A stretch of DNA of 64,000 nt from Mycteria americana (lineage: Eukaryota; Chordata; Aves; Ciconiiformes; Ciconiidae), in assembly GCF_035582795.1 (NCBI RefSeq), contig NC_134372.1, positions 35,086,316-35,150,315 of the forward strand, read 5' to 3'. Positions 14,801 to 25,610 of the stretch are shown here, piece after piece (position 1 is the first letter of the stretch; the number at the start of each line of letters is the position of its first letter). The notes beneath the pieces are model-generated. The model was not told where the DNA came from and did not search any database. It was given only the letters and a program-made list of their open reading frames with translations. Made by a program: the position numbers and the translations under genes.

Positions 14801-17800
14801 ATTTAAGCTCTAAGACCCTTAAAAAGGGAAACGAAGAGCAACATCGATAAGCTTTTGCTATTAAGCTGTTACTCCTAACTAAATGAGACATTTTTGTTTC
14901 ATATCTAAGTTTTCTATTTTGCAGAGTTTTAAGGAGTACTGTTTTGGAAAATGGAACATAAACTCAGTTTACTTATCTTGAGTTCTGCTGGTAATCTAAA
15001 AATAAGGAAAATGCCTCTTTTTCTGTATCTATCTTCGCTGATTGCACTGACATTAGTATTCAAGACTGTATAGGGAGTCAATCGTGTGCATATTGGCTGC
15101 TTTGCTCTCTGAATTATACATGCAGTGTATAGAAATCCATTGATTTGAAGACGCATTTTGAAAGGGGCCTTTCATGTCACAAAAGAAATGCGTTCCCATT
15201 TTTCTTAACTATGCTCAGCTCACAATCATATCCAACTGGCAGGATTGCCAATAAATGCTACTACATACCCAAACCATAATCTTAGCTGTCAAATAAAATT
15301 ACTGCACATTTTGACATGGTAGAACTGTTTGTTATTTTGTGCTTGTGGAAGTAAAATGACCTTGTTAAACATTCAGATAGGCTTTGCGCATGCTTCATAT
15401 TTAAATAAAACACACAAAGCAAAGCAATACAAAGTTTATGATGACTGTCCTTAGCATGTCGTACTGTACCAAGAAAGCATTGCTAACTGGTAGCTAGGAC
15501 TATGCACTGGCTGGGTTTAACTCTGTCTCTTAAGCAACAAGAGTAGCAGAAAAAATGCTTGAATACTTGGACTTCCGAGTTGCAGAAGGATTAACTATGT
15601 GTAATTCCATCTGGAGAAATGGAGATTTAATGTCAGTGTTTAAAACAATTCTTCGTATAATAATCCATGTATTGTAATGTAAAGAAGCACTCAGGCCAGA
15701 GTGAGTGCTTTCTGAGCCATTTTAAACCCCACTACGTATATGTGAATAAAGTGGTGTATTGGTTATATTATAAACTAATTTCTAACAGCTGCATCTTGCT
15801 CAAAATAGGCACAAATATTTGGATAAATTGTGTGTATTTTCAGACTACTGTATAAACATTTGTTAGTTCCTATAATTTTCCAATGCCCTCCTATTGATTT
15901 TTACCTTCCCAATTTTTAGAAGAAATACTTGAGGTACAGAACAAATAAGAATATTGACCCAGGCTGTATTGTGCATCACTGACAAGACTGGGAGTTAAAC
16001 TCCAAAGTTCCTTGTTTCTAAGCTTGTTATTGGTTTACTGCCTCTTTCAGTAATCCTCTCATAAAAAAATACTGTTCTGCCTAAATGCTGTTTTCCCTTA
16101 CAGACTCTAGACTACCTATAGCAAAGAAAGGAAGGGGAAATGTACTGGCAGTTACAGTCTCTTCTTTCCCCCCAGAGGACATAGGTCTGTAAGCTGCAGT
16201 GTTTTATTCAGCAGTTAAAATAAACCGTGTACTTTGACCTCTGCAGATTAGTAGCAGTAGGAGCCCTTTGTCTACAATAGTTCTTATACACTCGTCTGCC
16301 AGCCAAGTATTGTATTGTTTAAATAACTGTAGGATTTAGGGATAGTATCTTGCTTTGTCATGCCACAGAAATTTTGGATCCATTAAAAAAAAAAAAGGCA
16401 AGCTTTTAAATCTCAGTTACTAGTTTTTATTTTTGATACATCAAATGAAAGAGAAATTGAGGAAGAATTTACACCATTATTCATCTTATAACAATATAGT
16501 CTGCTACATTAGCTAAGGACCTTGATGTTCCTGATTCTTTATAAATCGCTTTGTGGTCTTGAGGCTAGTCATGTGAACACTACACATTGATGATAATACT
16601 GCTAGAGAAGTTTTGATGGATTCATCAGAGTATCAGTTACTGTCAAATTTGAAGTAGTAATTTTTTCAGGAAGCATACAAGAAATGGAGTGAAATTGCTT
16701 TCTAAGTGAGACTACAAAATTTTGTGCAATGTGACAAGCATTTCAGTGTAGGAAAGAGTATGCCACTCCCTTCTTCCCACCCCATTTTTGACATTTAAAA
16801 TACTACTGACATTCATAAAGTCCCTGCCAAAAAGCCAGACTGATATATCTTAAACTCCACTGACAGCTCTGCTGCTGCCACAAAATGCAGTAAAATCCAT
16901 AGTTAATCCAATGGAGGTGCTATTGTACATAAACATTGTATAATGAGGAAATCTTTGGCCTCGGGCCAAAGCAGATGACAAACTTTCATGGCAGAACACA
17001 TGCACCAATTTCTACCAAAATTGTCATGTATATTTATCAACTGAGATACAAATCTGAATGCCCACACAACAGCATACTGTAAAGGCTTTTCTTTCCCCCT
17101 CCCCCCCCCCCCTCCTTTTGGATGAGTAAAATGAAGTTAGGTGTAAGCAAGCTAAAAAGCATTTAAATCTGTTTTGCTAAATTCTCTTATGCTAGGATTT
17201 ACACATACTGTCTGTCATGACAAAAACACTGTTTTCTAGAAAAGTTCACACTATGTGTTCAAAAATCCTTTAATAAGTGCTTTCATACTCCGTTACTGCT
17301 TTAGAATGCAAGAGAAGGCTTGTGGGAGAGAACATGTTTTTACACATTACATGGATTATAGGTACAATTTAAATATGCTTCTTTTTTCCAAGCACCATCC
17401 AAACTACTCTTTCAGCAGTTCAATTTGTGTTCTGCATAAATAAGCAGGGAAATGCATCCTACCTCACATTTTTGTAATGCAAACAAAAACATTGAACATT
17501 TTTAGCCTGCTTGGTGCTGTTAATTGTTGGTTGAACTGCCATCTTTGTCTAAATTTGTATTTAACAGAATTTTTTAAAAACAATCTTGTTTTAAGTGTAA
17601 CATAGATGACATTTACAGTTAATCCAGAGTAATTTCATCTTGTATTTATAATGCAGACTAAATAAATGCATACTAGGAAACATTCTTCATTTTTGAAATA
17701 TTCCTTTTAAAAAGGCATTATTAGAAATAATAGAAAATAATGGGTCATAAATACTAAAACAGCTGAGCATTTACAGCAGAAGCCAATTTTGAGTAGATTA

Positions 17801-18039
17801 TCACTGTTTCAAACTGACATCATTTAAAAGCTAATTACTAGGGCCTTTTACTAAGCTTTTTGCCTTTTGTCAAATGAGTGACTTGGAAAAAATCAACCAT
17901 TCCCTGACATTTGACAACTAATTTCTGTAACAGTATTGCTCTAGATCCCACAAAGTGTTGTTTTATTATTGTTTTTCAGAAAGCAGATGACAGAGAGAAG
18001 CGACAGGAGGCTCATCGGTTCCATTTTGATGCTATGTGA
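11730..18039 (+). CDS. ITFG1: ITFG1 (TIP), 3' part: last four coding exons
   Basis: ITFG1 encodes a type I membrane glycoprotein with FG-GAP/beta-propeller-like repeats, first described as T-cell immunomodulatory protein; it is also reported to associate with RUVBL1/2. Only the C-terminal end is here. The coding parts 11730-11854, 12752-12834, 14489-14606 and 17980-18039 join in frame to 128 codons plus TGA. The joined peptide matches my recollection of the vertebrate ITFG1 C-terminus: a luminal segment containing NVLGLGRSANFLDHLYVG, then a hydrophobic helix starting near PSNIVLLTAIALIGV, then a short charged tail ending RFHFDAM. All visible splice sites are GT-AG and phases agree (1 nt carried into the first exon, 2 nt carried across 12834/14489). 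The human protein has about 612 residues, so roughly residues 485-612 are present; the FG-GAP repeats lie upstream of the window. NETO2 follows on the same strand about 7.5 kb downstream, as in human. No frameshift or premature stop is seen. Confidence 0.95.
11855..12751 (+). other. ITFG1: ITFG1 intron, 897 bp
   Basis: Intron between the fourth- and third-last ITFG1 exons, bounded by GTTAGT and TTTCAG. It holds a C-rich tract at 11957-11984 and otherwise AT-rich non-coding DNA. Confidence 0.9.
11957..11984. repeat. Poly(C)-rich tract
   Basis: A 28-bp run of C broken only by single A bases, about 100 nt inside an ITFG1 intron. The minus strand therefore has several consecutive G-runs that could form a G-quadruplex in DNA. 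In the ITFG1 transcript the tract is C-rich, a possible poly(C)-binding-protein site. Confidence 0.85.
12752..12834 (+). CDS. ITFG1: ITFG1 coding exon (third from last)
   Basis: The acceptor is TTGCTTTCAG and the donor is AG|GTAACT. Its 83 nt encode SIRKQEWTAIIPNSQLIV followed by IPYPHNVPR, and leave two bases (AG) that join the next exon to make Ser. This is a luminal juxtamembrane segment. Confidence 0.95.
12835..14488 (+). other. ITFG1: ITFG1 intron, 1654 bp
   Basis: Bounded by GTAACT and TTGTATAG. It holds a two-copy 30-bp duplication (13041-13100). A stretch of somewhat higher GC content at about 13780-14260 has no repeat family or coding match I recognise. Confidence 0.9.
13041..13100. 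repeat. Two-copy 30-bp tandem duplication
   Basis: The blocks 13041-13070 and 13071-13100 both contain AAACAATCAAA and end TATTACCAGCTCA. They match at 26 of 30 positions by eye. It lies within an ITFG1 intron. Confidence 0.85.
14489..14606 (+). CDS. ITFG1: ITFG1 coding exon (transmembrane exon)
   Basis: The acceptor is TTGTATAG and the donor is AAAAG|GTAAGC. Its 118 nt encode WSAKLYLTPSN and then an uninterrupted hydrophobic stretch of about 22 residues (IVLLTAIALIGVCVFI and on), ending in HWQEK. That stretch is the single membrane-spanning helix that anchors the protein. Confidence 0.95.
14607..17979 (+). other. ITFG1: ITFG1 last intron, 3373 bp
   Basis: Bounded by GTAAGC and GTTTTTCAG. 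AT-rich with a pyrimidine/poly(C) tract at about 17093-17116. No coding or recognisable transposon sequence was seen. Confidence 0.9.
17980..18039 (+). CDS. ITFG1: ITFG1 terminal coding exon
   Basis: The acceptor is GTTTTTCAG. Its 60 nt encode the cytosolic tail KADDREKRQEAHRFHFDAM followed by TGA at 18037-18039. The peptide matches the known ITFG1 C-terminus. Confidence 0.96.
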   Translation, partial: KADDREKRQEAHRFHFDAM

Positions 18040-18390
18040 CATGCCTTAATCTGTATGAAGGAGCTGCTACTCATTTGCTTAATTGAAATAGTAAATTCTG
18101 ATTTGTAAAAGGATTACCATGAAAATACTGCTGGTGTGCTATTTGTAAATGTTGCATTATTTGGTATTTATTTGGGAATTATTAAAATTAGACCTGAATA
18201 TCTCACAAGGCCTTTCAGTTAACAGACTGTATATAATAGCATTTGGTCTTTATTTAACAGAACTGTAAATTTATTTTTCTTAGTAAAGGGATGAAATTGC
18301 ATGTACCATTGTTTACGTACCACCAATTCTTTAGTAATGTTTGATAGAAAGGAAGCTGTGTAAATAAAGTTTAGCATTTCAGTGAGCAGA
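18040..18390 (+). other. ITFG1: ITFG1 3' UTR (proximal form)
   Basis: AT-rich non-coding sequence from the ITFG1 stop codon to just past the first canonical AATAAA. The end is inferred from the poly(A) signal plus a following T/G-rich stretch. Further AATAAA motifs downstream (for example near 19213) could allow a longer 3' UTR. Confidence 0.65.
18363..18368 (+). terminator. ITFG1: ITFG1 poly(A) signal AATAAA
   Basis: A canonical AATAAA lies 324 nt after the ITFG1 stop codon. It is followed within about 45 nt by a T/G-rich stretch (TTGGATTGGTCTTGTC) that resembles a downstream cleavage element. Confidence 0.65.
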
Positions 18391-21300
18391 ATACTTTGTA
18401 CCACTTGGATTGGTCTTGTCATTTATACATTCCTGCAAAATAACCTGCATTTCTGAAAATTAAGCTTGAGCAATTTCTCAGATGACTAGACCATTAATTG
18501 TTTTGATTGTACTAAATGGTGCTCAACCTAAAGTATTCTGTATTTTTCCTTGTTTAAATCCATATGTGCAATAGTTACAGAATTTAGGAATTGGAGAACT
18601 AAAAGAAACCTGCAACGTTAATGCTAGTTCAGTAGCTCATCATGGGATAGATGCAGTATTTATGTGTGTTAGTTCTAGAGAGAAGACAAAGCATTAAAAA
18701 ATTAAAATCATAAAAATGTATCAGCATTACATAAACTGCTTTTCTAAAATAAATGTGGTTATAGTTTATTTATAATGGCCTAAAGTCATTATGAAAATAA
18801 CTTTTTTTACTTATAAGAAAGGGATTGGATTTTTTTGTTTGGTTTTGTTTTTAAAGAAGTTAAAAGAAACATTTTGGAGTGGAAGGAGAATGAGGATTGA
18901 CTCCCTAAAATTTATTGCTAAGGGATGAGATATACAAAGACTAAATTAAGAATATAATAGGACACTCAAAATAAGCAATATACATTATCTATGTACACTA
19001 CTATGCTCAAATTTCATAAGGCTGTAATAATTACGTAAGAGGAGTAGCTCAACTTTCTGTATGTAAAATGGTGATAATGTTACAATTTCTCAGTGTACTT
19101 TGGATCCTGAAGAGTCTCTAAAAATAATCATGCTTTTATTTAATAGTTATTCCTTAGTGATATGAGTTTATGTGATTAATTGTGCATTTAAATCTGTCAA
19201 CTTGCATTCCTAATAAATACTGTTTGATAAACTAGAACGCACTTTCTCAACAAACTACAAAGTGTTGATCTGACCTACTGCAGAGGTGATTGCCTGTATC
19301 TCCTCCGGTCTGGCACTTGTCCTGTAACCTGCTGTCGTGTAACACTACCTTTGCTTCTCAATACAGGAACAGAAAAGAGAGAGCGGGTACAAAGCTGAAC
19401 TGATGATGTCCACGCTGAATTACAGTCAAACAATTTGTTACCATGGCAGTGCTGAACAGTGACCCATTCATACAGCAGCACCAAGCCAAAAATCAGAAAA
19501 GTACTGATAAGCGGTCTACTAAGCTGTTTTAAGAAGTTTTACTAGATATTTTCTAATATGAACTGATCAGAGTCCAACAAAGGAGACTTTCATATTACAT
19601 TACTGTTACTATTCAAGATAGCATATTTCCTTAATGCACGCCTTTAATATTTCTCTTAGAGTGGCATGAAAAGGTAAGATTTTTTAGATAAATACTTAAT
19701 GCTATTGGACTTTTTCAACTCCATTGATAGAATTTGCTGCTGACAGCAAAAAGTAATAACCAATCTCATAATTAAGAGGAAGCACAATTCAATATATTTT
19801 CCTGTCTTTTTCAGATGGTTGGAGAATAAGGCTAAACACATAATACCACTGTGGCAGCAAAGTTGTCTGTAGCCCTCTATCACTATATAATAAACATAGA
19901 TTAGCCTCCTTAAGTTTTTTTGGAAAAACAATCAGAAATGAAATAACCTCATGCTGACATTTAAGCTGTTGTCAAGTTAACAAAACAATGAACTCGGTAT
20001 CTTTTGCATGCTCGGTAGTGCATCATTGCATCACTTTCTATACAATACGTTATTGGTGCTTTAATAGCTTTCTTATAATAAAGTTTACCACAGGTTCTAA
20101 CTACTCATAGCTTGCCTCACAACAGTATATGCTTACTATTTTCAGTTAAGGCATTAAATATTGTTAAACCTCTTGCCAAAGGTTTCATGTTGTACTTTGG
20201 TTTTCTATTTTATAAGCATCAAAAATATGTTTGGGTAAAGCTATTAGCCTTCTACCAGTAAGTTTAAGAAAGCAGCATCAATTAGAAAGTGTAGTTCCAG
20301 GTGATTGTCACAGTAACTGAGAAGGGAAAATAGTTCTAACTACATACATTTTCAAAATCCATCCACCATAGCACAGCCCTGGTGAGAAATGCTATTGGAA
20401 GGCTTCTTCAGTGTGAAATCTCACCTATATAAAAATACTATTGACATGCCAACTGACAGATGGCTGTTGAAATACCATCTTTCTTTGTTCTCATTTTCCA
20501 TGAAAAGCTTTAAGACTGAATCTTCCTACCAGATTTATCATTAATGCACTATAATCCCCCAACAAAAGAACCAACTTTTCTGCTGCAGATTAATAGGCAA
20601 ATTCTATGTAGTATGATATTCCTCCTATGACAAGGCCATCTTTCTTAACAGACAGCTTTATTAAAAACATTTGCTATGATTAATTGAGAAGTAATCACTA
20701 TAAATGCACCAAGTCAATTCAGGACTTTTATAACTACTTTCAAATAAATGACACCTAAACAGAACAGGAGAAGTCAGTCCTTAAGTTTCTACTATATTAT
20801 AATCATCAGAGCTGTTTTGTTAAAACAATGTAAAAGCATTAACCATGAGAGTTTTGAAAACATTGATAACCAAAACAAGTATTTTTAAAAATCCAGAAAA
20901 TAATTTTATGCTTAAAATAATCTCAAACTTTGCAAATAAATAGTATTAAGACCAGTGATTTCACAAAAACATCTGCAATTCAAACACATTCTAAAGGGAT
21001 CAGCAATTTTTTTGATCAAAGACAGAGAAGTATGTCAAGAAATCAAGAGTGATAGAGATGTTAAATCTGAAATATTGCTATGCTGTTTCAGTAGCCCTAT
21101 TATCCATTCTATTTTATTTTTCCATTTTGATGACAAGATCTTTTTGTTGAGGCACTAGTTATATTGGCCTCAGCTGTCACTTTGAAAATAATCAACCACA
21201 CAGCACTATTTTTATTAATTCCTGTCTTCAATGAAAAATGTGATCCCATCTATGGTACAATCCATAAAAACTGTAAAATACATGTTAACCTTATTTTGAA

Positions 21301-23254
21301 ATTCCTGAATTTCCTGACTTAAGCCAGAAAAGTTTGTAGGTATATTCTAATATTCAGATCTAATTATATGGCCTAGTAAATAGAGAAGTGCACCGTAAGC
21401 TTTCTGAAGACTATCAGTATTCTTCATGACTATTTGAAAGTTTGCAGTGTTCTTAACTCAGTAGTAAATAACAAAGCCAATAATACATATTTATGTATGA
21501 TTACATATTATGTCACCATGCTAAGAGGCACTTGCACCTTCTATCATTTTCTAATTAGAAATTGTATTTAATTAAGATTTATCAAATGCACCTAAATCCT
21601 ATTGACAAACCCAGGTACTAGAACAGTTGAAATGTAACTCCTAACCTCCTTTCACAATTATTCACTGTTGACATCTATATTTTTGCAACCTCTTTTAAAA
21701 ACAATATCCAAATAGCCTCAAACCTAGTAAAAAACTGCTGGTCTGAGGCTATTTGTGATGTACAATTGGCTACTCAAGAGCAGCAAATACTTTAAGTAAT
21801 ATCAAAATTAAAACTTCTAGCAGAACAGCAAACCAAAGGAAGTTTTAAGGAAGAACTGTTGGGAGGAGGCAAAATCAGTTCTAATAATGGAAATTTAAGC
21901 CTTTTATTGCAGCAGAGCACCTATTGTAACTGTCTCATTCTTTAACTGTTCATGCAGGTATTTACATGTATTAAAATGAGCAGTCCCATTGCCTTCTGTG
22001 AACTACTCCCATTCAAAAATAATCATGATGACTCAATAGAGCAGCAGAACAATACACAACTGGCTGTCCAAAAGCTGTCTTCAACCTTTCCTAGCTCCCA
22101 AACTCAAGTTTAATTAACTCAAGCTTACTGCTGGCTTGACCCGGTGGCACAGCATTTTCTTCCCTAGGAACTAGCACTCTGCAGGCTCAGAAAATGAGAA
22201 GTGAAAGTTCCTTCAGACCTGTTACTAGTTTACTATAAAATATTTTAAAGCACCATCTCTAACAAGGACTCTAGCAAGACAAAGCGACAGGGATGTCCAC
22301 GTGAGAAATTTCTCTGAAAGCAGCAATAAATGATGGCAGAATATGCCCCAAATCTATGAGGTTGACGCTACTACCTGCGTCTCCCACACTGACAGCTTGA
22401 CGCAGCCCTGGTGTGTAATAGCTCTGTTCAACCTTCTAATGGACAAGCTAGAGCTCCAACTTTTCAGTTAAATTGACTGTAGCAGATAGGGTCTTTGCAA
22501 TTACTACCAACTTGTATTGAGCACAAGATATTACTAGGTTTTTCTTTTTCTTTGGTGTGAGACAATTGACCACAAATAGTTTTCCTGAATGCAAATTCAG
22601 CTTTGACATCTGAAAATCAGGCTAGTTCTCTCATTTCTTATATCATCACAAGTAATAAAAATATCCAAGCTAAATTTTGCTATCAGGTACACTGTGCATT
22701 CCAAAAAAAAAAAAAAAAAGGGCAAAAAAAAAAGCAACCCCCTGTCTCCTAACAGTCTGCACAACAGCATAGTCAGATTTTAATTTTGTGTTTATGTACT
22801 TGCAGAGGATAAAAAAATGCGGACGATGCACAGATACAGTAGAAATTATTAGTCTGTTAGATATTTTCTTGGGTTACTACAGTAAACATTTTTGTTAGTA
22901 AAGAAAAAAATGCAAAGTAGATCCACCTAATGAGGACTTCTCTTAATATAGGAGTTTTCACTATATAATTTAACATTTCATCACACCACTATAAAAACAT
23001 GGTTAAGAGGTGAACAGAGATAAATTGCTTTATCCTCTGCTGGAATGCAGCAGCTATTTAACAATTCATGGGAAAACTACCCTTTGAGAAGGACTGTATC
23101 ATCTCTATTTGAAATTGAAAGGACAATTCGAGTAAGCGGAATAATATAATTATGTAACTTGGGATTTTGCCAGAGCATCAAGCTTAATACTTCATCAAGC
23201 TTCTTAGAACACTGAAATGGATCTTTAATACCCAGAAAAGCTCAGGACCTTTAC
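18391..23254. other. Intergenic region ITFG1-NETO2
   Basis: About 4.9 kb of AT-rich sequence with only short, unconvincing ORFs. An interrupted poly(A) tract lies at 22703-22733. No RNA gene, transposon or promoter-like motif stands out. Composition changes abruptly at about 23.26 kb, where the CpG island starts. Confidence 0.7.
22703..22733. repeat. Interrupted poly(A) tract
   Basis: Two A-runs separated by GGGC (17 A then 10 A). It may be the tail of a retroposed element, but the flanking sequence shows no recognisable SINE or LINE body. Confidence 0.75.
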
Positions 23255-24329
23255 AACAAGGTCTCGCCGGGTCTCCCTGCGCCCCGTGGCTGAGCCGAGC
23301 GCGGGAGCGCTAGGAGGGAGGAGTGCCGCCCCCCGCACCTCCCGCCCACGCAGCCCCGCGGGGCTCCGCGCTGGCTTGGGCCAGCTGCTCTTTGGTCCCT
23401 CCTTGCTTAATTCGCCGAAACTGACAATCATATTGACTGGAAGAGCCTGAAATGTTTACCTGATAATCTGAAGCAAGAGGATGGCCTTTTCTAACAGGAT
23501 ATGCGACCTTTGAAAACTGTAGAAAGACTTTAACATTCGAACACGTAGCACCAAACCACAAGGAAATCAGAGCTTCACCTCTCGCAATCATGTTCGAGAC
23601 TGCAGTGAGCGGCCCCACTCCTTAAGCAGGCGGAACCGCAAGTTGCAGTTATGCATTTAATTGGCCGTTTGCAAAATCTAGTGGGTCCCAAATTGCATCC
23701 ATAAAGTGCCTGAGCTCGGACAGCGGAGTTCCGCGTGGGGTACCTGGAGGTTCAGACTTGCATCATCGTGCACGACCGCGACGGGGAGAAGAGAAGACCT
23801 GAGTTACGTGGAGAACGTTACCTCCCGCATCCTGCGAGCGGGGCTGGAGCCCGCTCTCGGGCACGGGAAACCCGCGGTCGCCGCGCCCGGCACCGCGGCC
23901 CCTGCGGCGGACGGGCCGGGAGGGCTCGGACCGCTCCTGCCCGCTGCGCAAAGCTTTGCAACACGCTCCGCGCGCAGATCCAAACATCTTGTTTCAATAC
24001 TTCGGGATTCTGAGCAAAAGCTCTCAGCCTCGCCTAATCGGCAATTCTAGGGAAAAGACATCCTATATGAAATACCCCGAGGTGCTTCAACTCGCGATGC
24101 CTACGGGAGATTTGAAAAAATCTCTAATGGACTTACATGTGTCGCTATAATTTTACACGTAGCCTATCGGTACGGCAACCTTTCGCGGCCGTGGTCCCGG
24201 CTGTCCGGAACAGCAGCGGCTCTCGCCGTTACACGTTACCTCCATCGCCAGCTCGGAGGCGTCCGGGAGGACGCGGAGCCCCGCCGCCACGGGTAGCCCC
24301 TGCGGCGGGATCCGCTGGCCGGGGGCCTC

Positions 24330-24350
24330 CCGCCCCGCCCCGCCCCGCCC
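24330..24350. promoter_or_regulatory. NETO2: Stacked GC boxes (SP/KLF-type sites)
   Basis: Four overlapping CCGCCC motifs at 5-bp spacing lie about 1.2 kb upstream of the NETO2 start codon inside the CpG island. Such motifs are known SP1/KLF binding sites; their use here is inferred. Confidence 0.6.
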
Positions 24351-25427
24351 GGCGGAAAGTCCTTCTCCCGGGGGTTACAGTCACCCTTCCCCCGACATCG
24401 CCGCCTGCCCCACCTCGGGCCCTTTCGCTAAGTAACATCTCCCCTCACAAGCTAACCCGATGTGATGGATAACCAGAGGGATGGGAGCCAGGGCAGGCAG
24501 CAGGCTAAGTGCGCCTTTTTATTAACTTCTTGTAAAGTAATAGCTCCATTTTAGCTGTCACTCTTGTCAGACAACAGCCGCACAATAGCGTGTGATGGGC
24601 TCTTCCCGGCGCCTGAGCTGCAGGCAGCACGCTGCAGCCAGGCAGGCAGCTGGGCACGCCGCACGAGTGGAGCCGCACGGGCTGTCTGCCACGAGTGAGG
24701 GGGAAAAGGGGAGGAACAGAAGACGAAGGGGAGGACCGGCTCCCTTTTACCCCACCGGGACCCCACTCAGATCCCAAACAAAGGCGGGCAGCCGGGATTC
24801 AGGTCCACCCGAGCCACCTCCTCCTGGAGAGGGGCCGCACGTCTCGCCCGCTCCGCCCTGGTCGCCGCGGACGCGCTCCTGGCGGCCAGCACCGCCGGGC
24901 CCCTCTCCGCAGACGGGCAAATCCCAGCAGCCGGGCGGGCAAGATGGGGCCTGGGGCACGATGCGCGGCGGGGGACCGAAGCAGGGTGCCTCAACGGGGC
25001 CGCTACCAGCTCCCCGTAGGGACGGGGCGAGGACGGCTGCTGCCCCCCAGCTACAGCCGCCACCCCCGCTCGGTGCCCGGCCGGGCGGGAGGAGCACCGC
25101 GGCCCCGCCGGCTGCGGCTGTGGTTGCTTGCGGGGCTCCGTGGGGGGCGGGCACATGCGTACAAGCGGCTCATCCAGGCAAACACCCCTCACATCTTAAA
25201 TGAGCTTCATTTGCCGGCAGCCGCTTCAGTCGGGCTGGGAGCTGCCGGGCTGCGCTCCGACCGCCCTAGGGGGAGACCCCCCCCTCCCCCCGCTCCCCGC
25301 CTCCCGGGCAGGCCAGCCCCGACGGAGCCCGCCGCGCCCCACTCTAGATGGGACTGAGCACAGCGGCGGCGGAGGCTCGGGGCTCGGGCGGCGGAGGCTG
25401 AGCGCGCCCCGCGCGGGGGCGCCGGGC

Positions 25428-25463
25428 ATGGCCGCGGGCGGGCGGGGGCCGGCCGAGCCGTAG
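25428..25463 (+). other. NETO2: Candidate upstream ORF 1 (11 codons)
   Basis: ATG at 25428 with G at -3 and G at +4 (strong Kozak context) opens an 11-codon frame ending in TAG at 25461. It lies 149 nt before the NETO2 start. It matters only if the transcript starts upstream of it, which is plausible but unproven. Confidence 0.5.
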
Positions 25464-25515
25464 CCGCGGGCCACAGCGCCCTCGCGGGGGGCCGCCGCCG
25501 CGCCCGGCCGCGGCC

Positions 25516-25530
25516 ATGGAGCGCCGGTGA
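25516..25530 (+). other. NETO2: Candidate upstream ORF 2 (minimal, 4 codons)
   Basis: ATG at 25516 in the context GCGGCCATGG reads Met-Glu-Arg-Arg-stop and ends 46 nt before the NETO2 start codon. A strong-context minimal uORF so close to the main start could lower initiation at NETO2 or require reinitiation or leaky scanning. Confidence 0.5.
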
Positions 25531-25531
25531 T

Positions 25532-25547
25532 CGCCGCCGCCGCCGCG
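25532..25547 (+). repeat. NETO2: Short CGC/CCG trinucleotide run in the NETO2 5' UTR
   Basis: Five CGC units followed by a G-rich end, with a second shorter CGC run at 25552-25560. It lies just before the start codon. Trinucleotide runs of this kind in 5' UTRs can vary in length and can fold; nothing shows expansion here. Confidence 0.7.
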
Positions 25548-25576
25548 GAGTCGCCGCCGCGGCCCGCCGGGAGACA

Positions 25577-25610
25577 ATGGCCCTGCACAAACTCTGCTCG
25601 GTGCTGGAAG
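25577..25610 (+). CDS. NETO2: NETO2 exon 1 (coding part)
   Basis: Encodes [11 protein letters not shown] plus the first base of codon 12; the donor is G|GTAGGA. This is the n-region of the signal peptide. The start is chosen by match to the NETO2 N-terminus and by its strong Kozak context; the two upstream ATGs end in stops. Confidence 0.95.
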
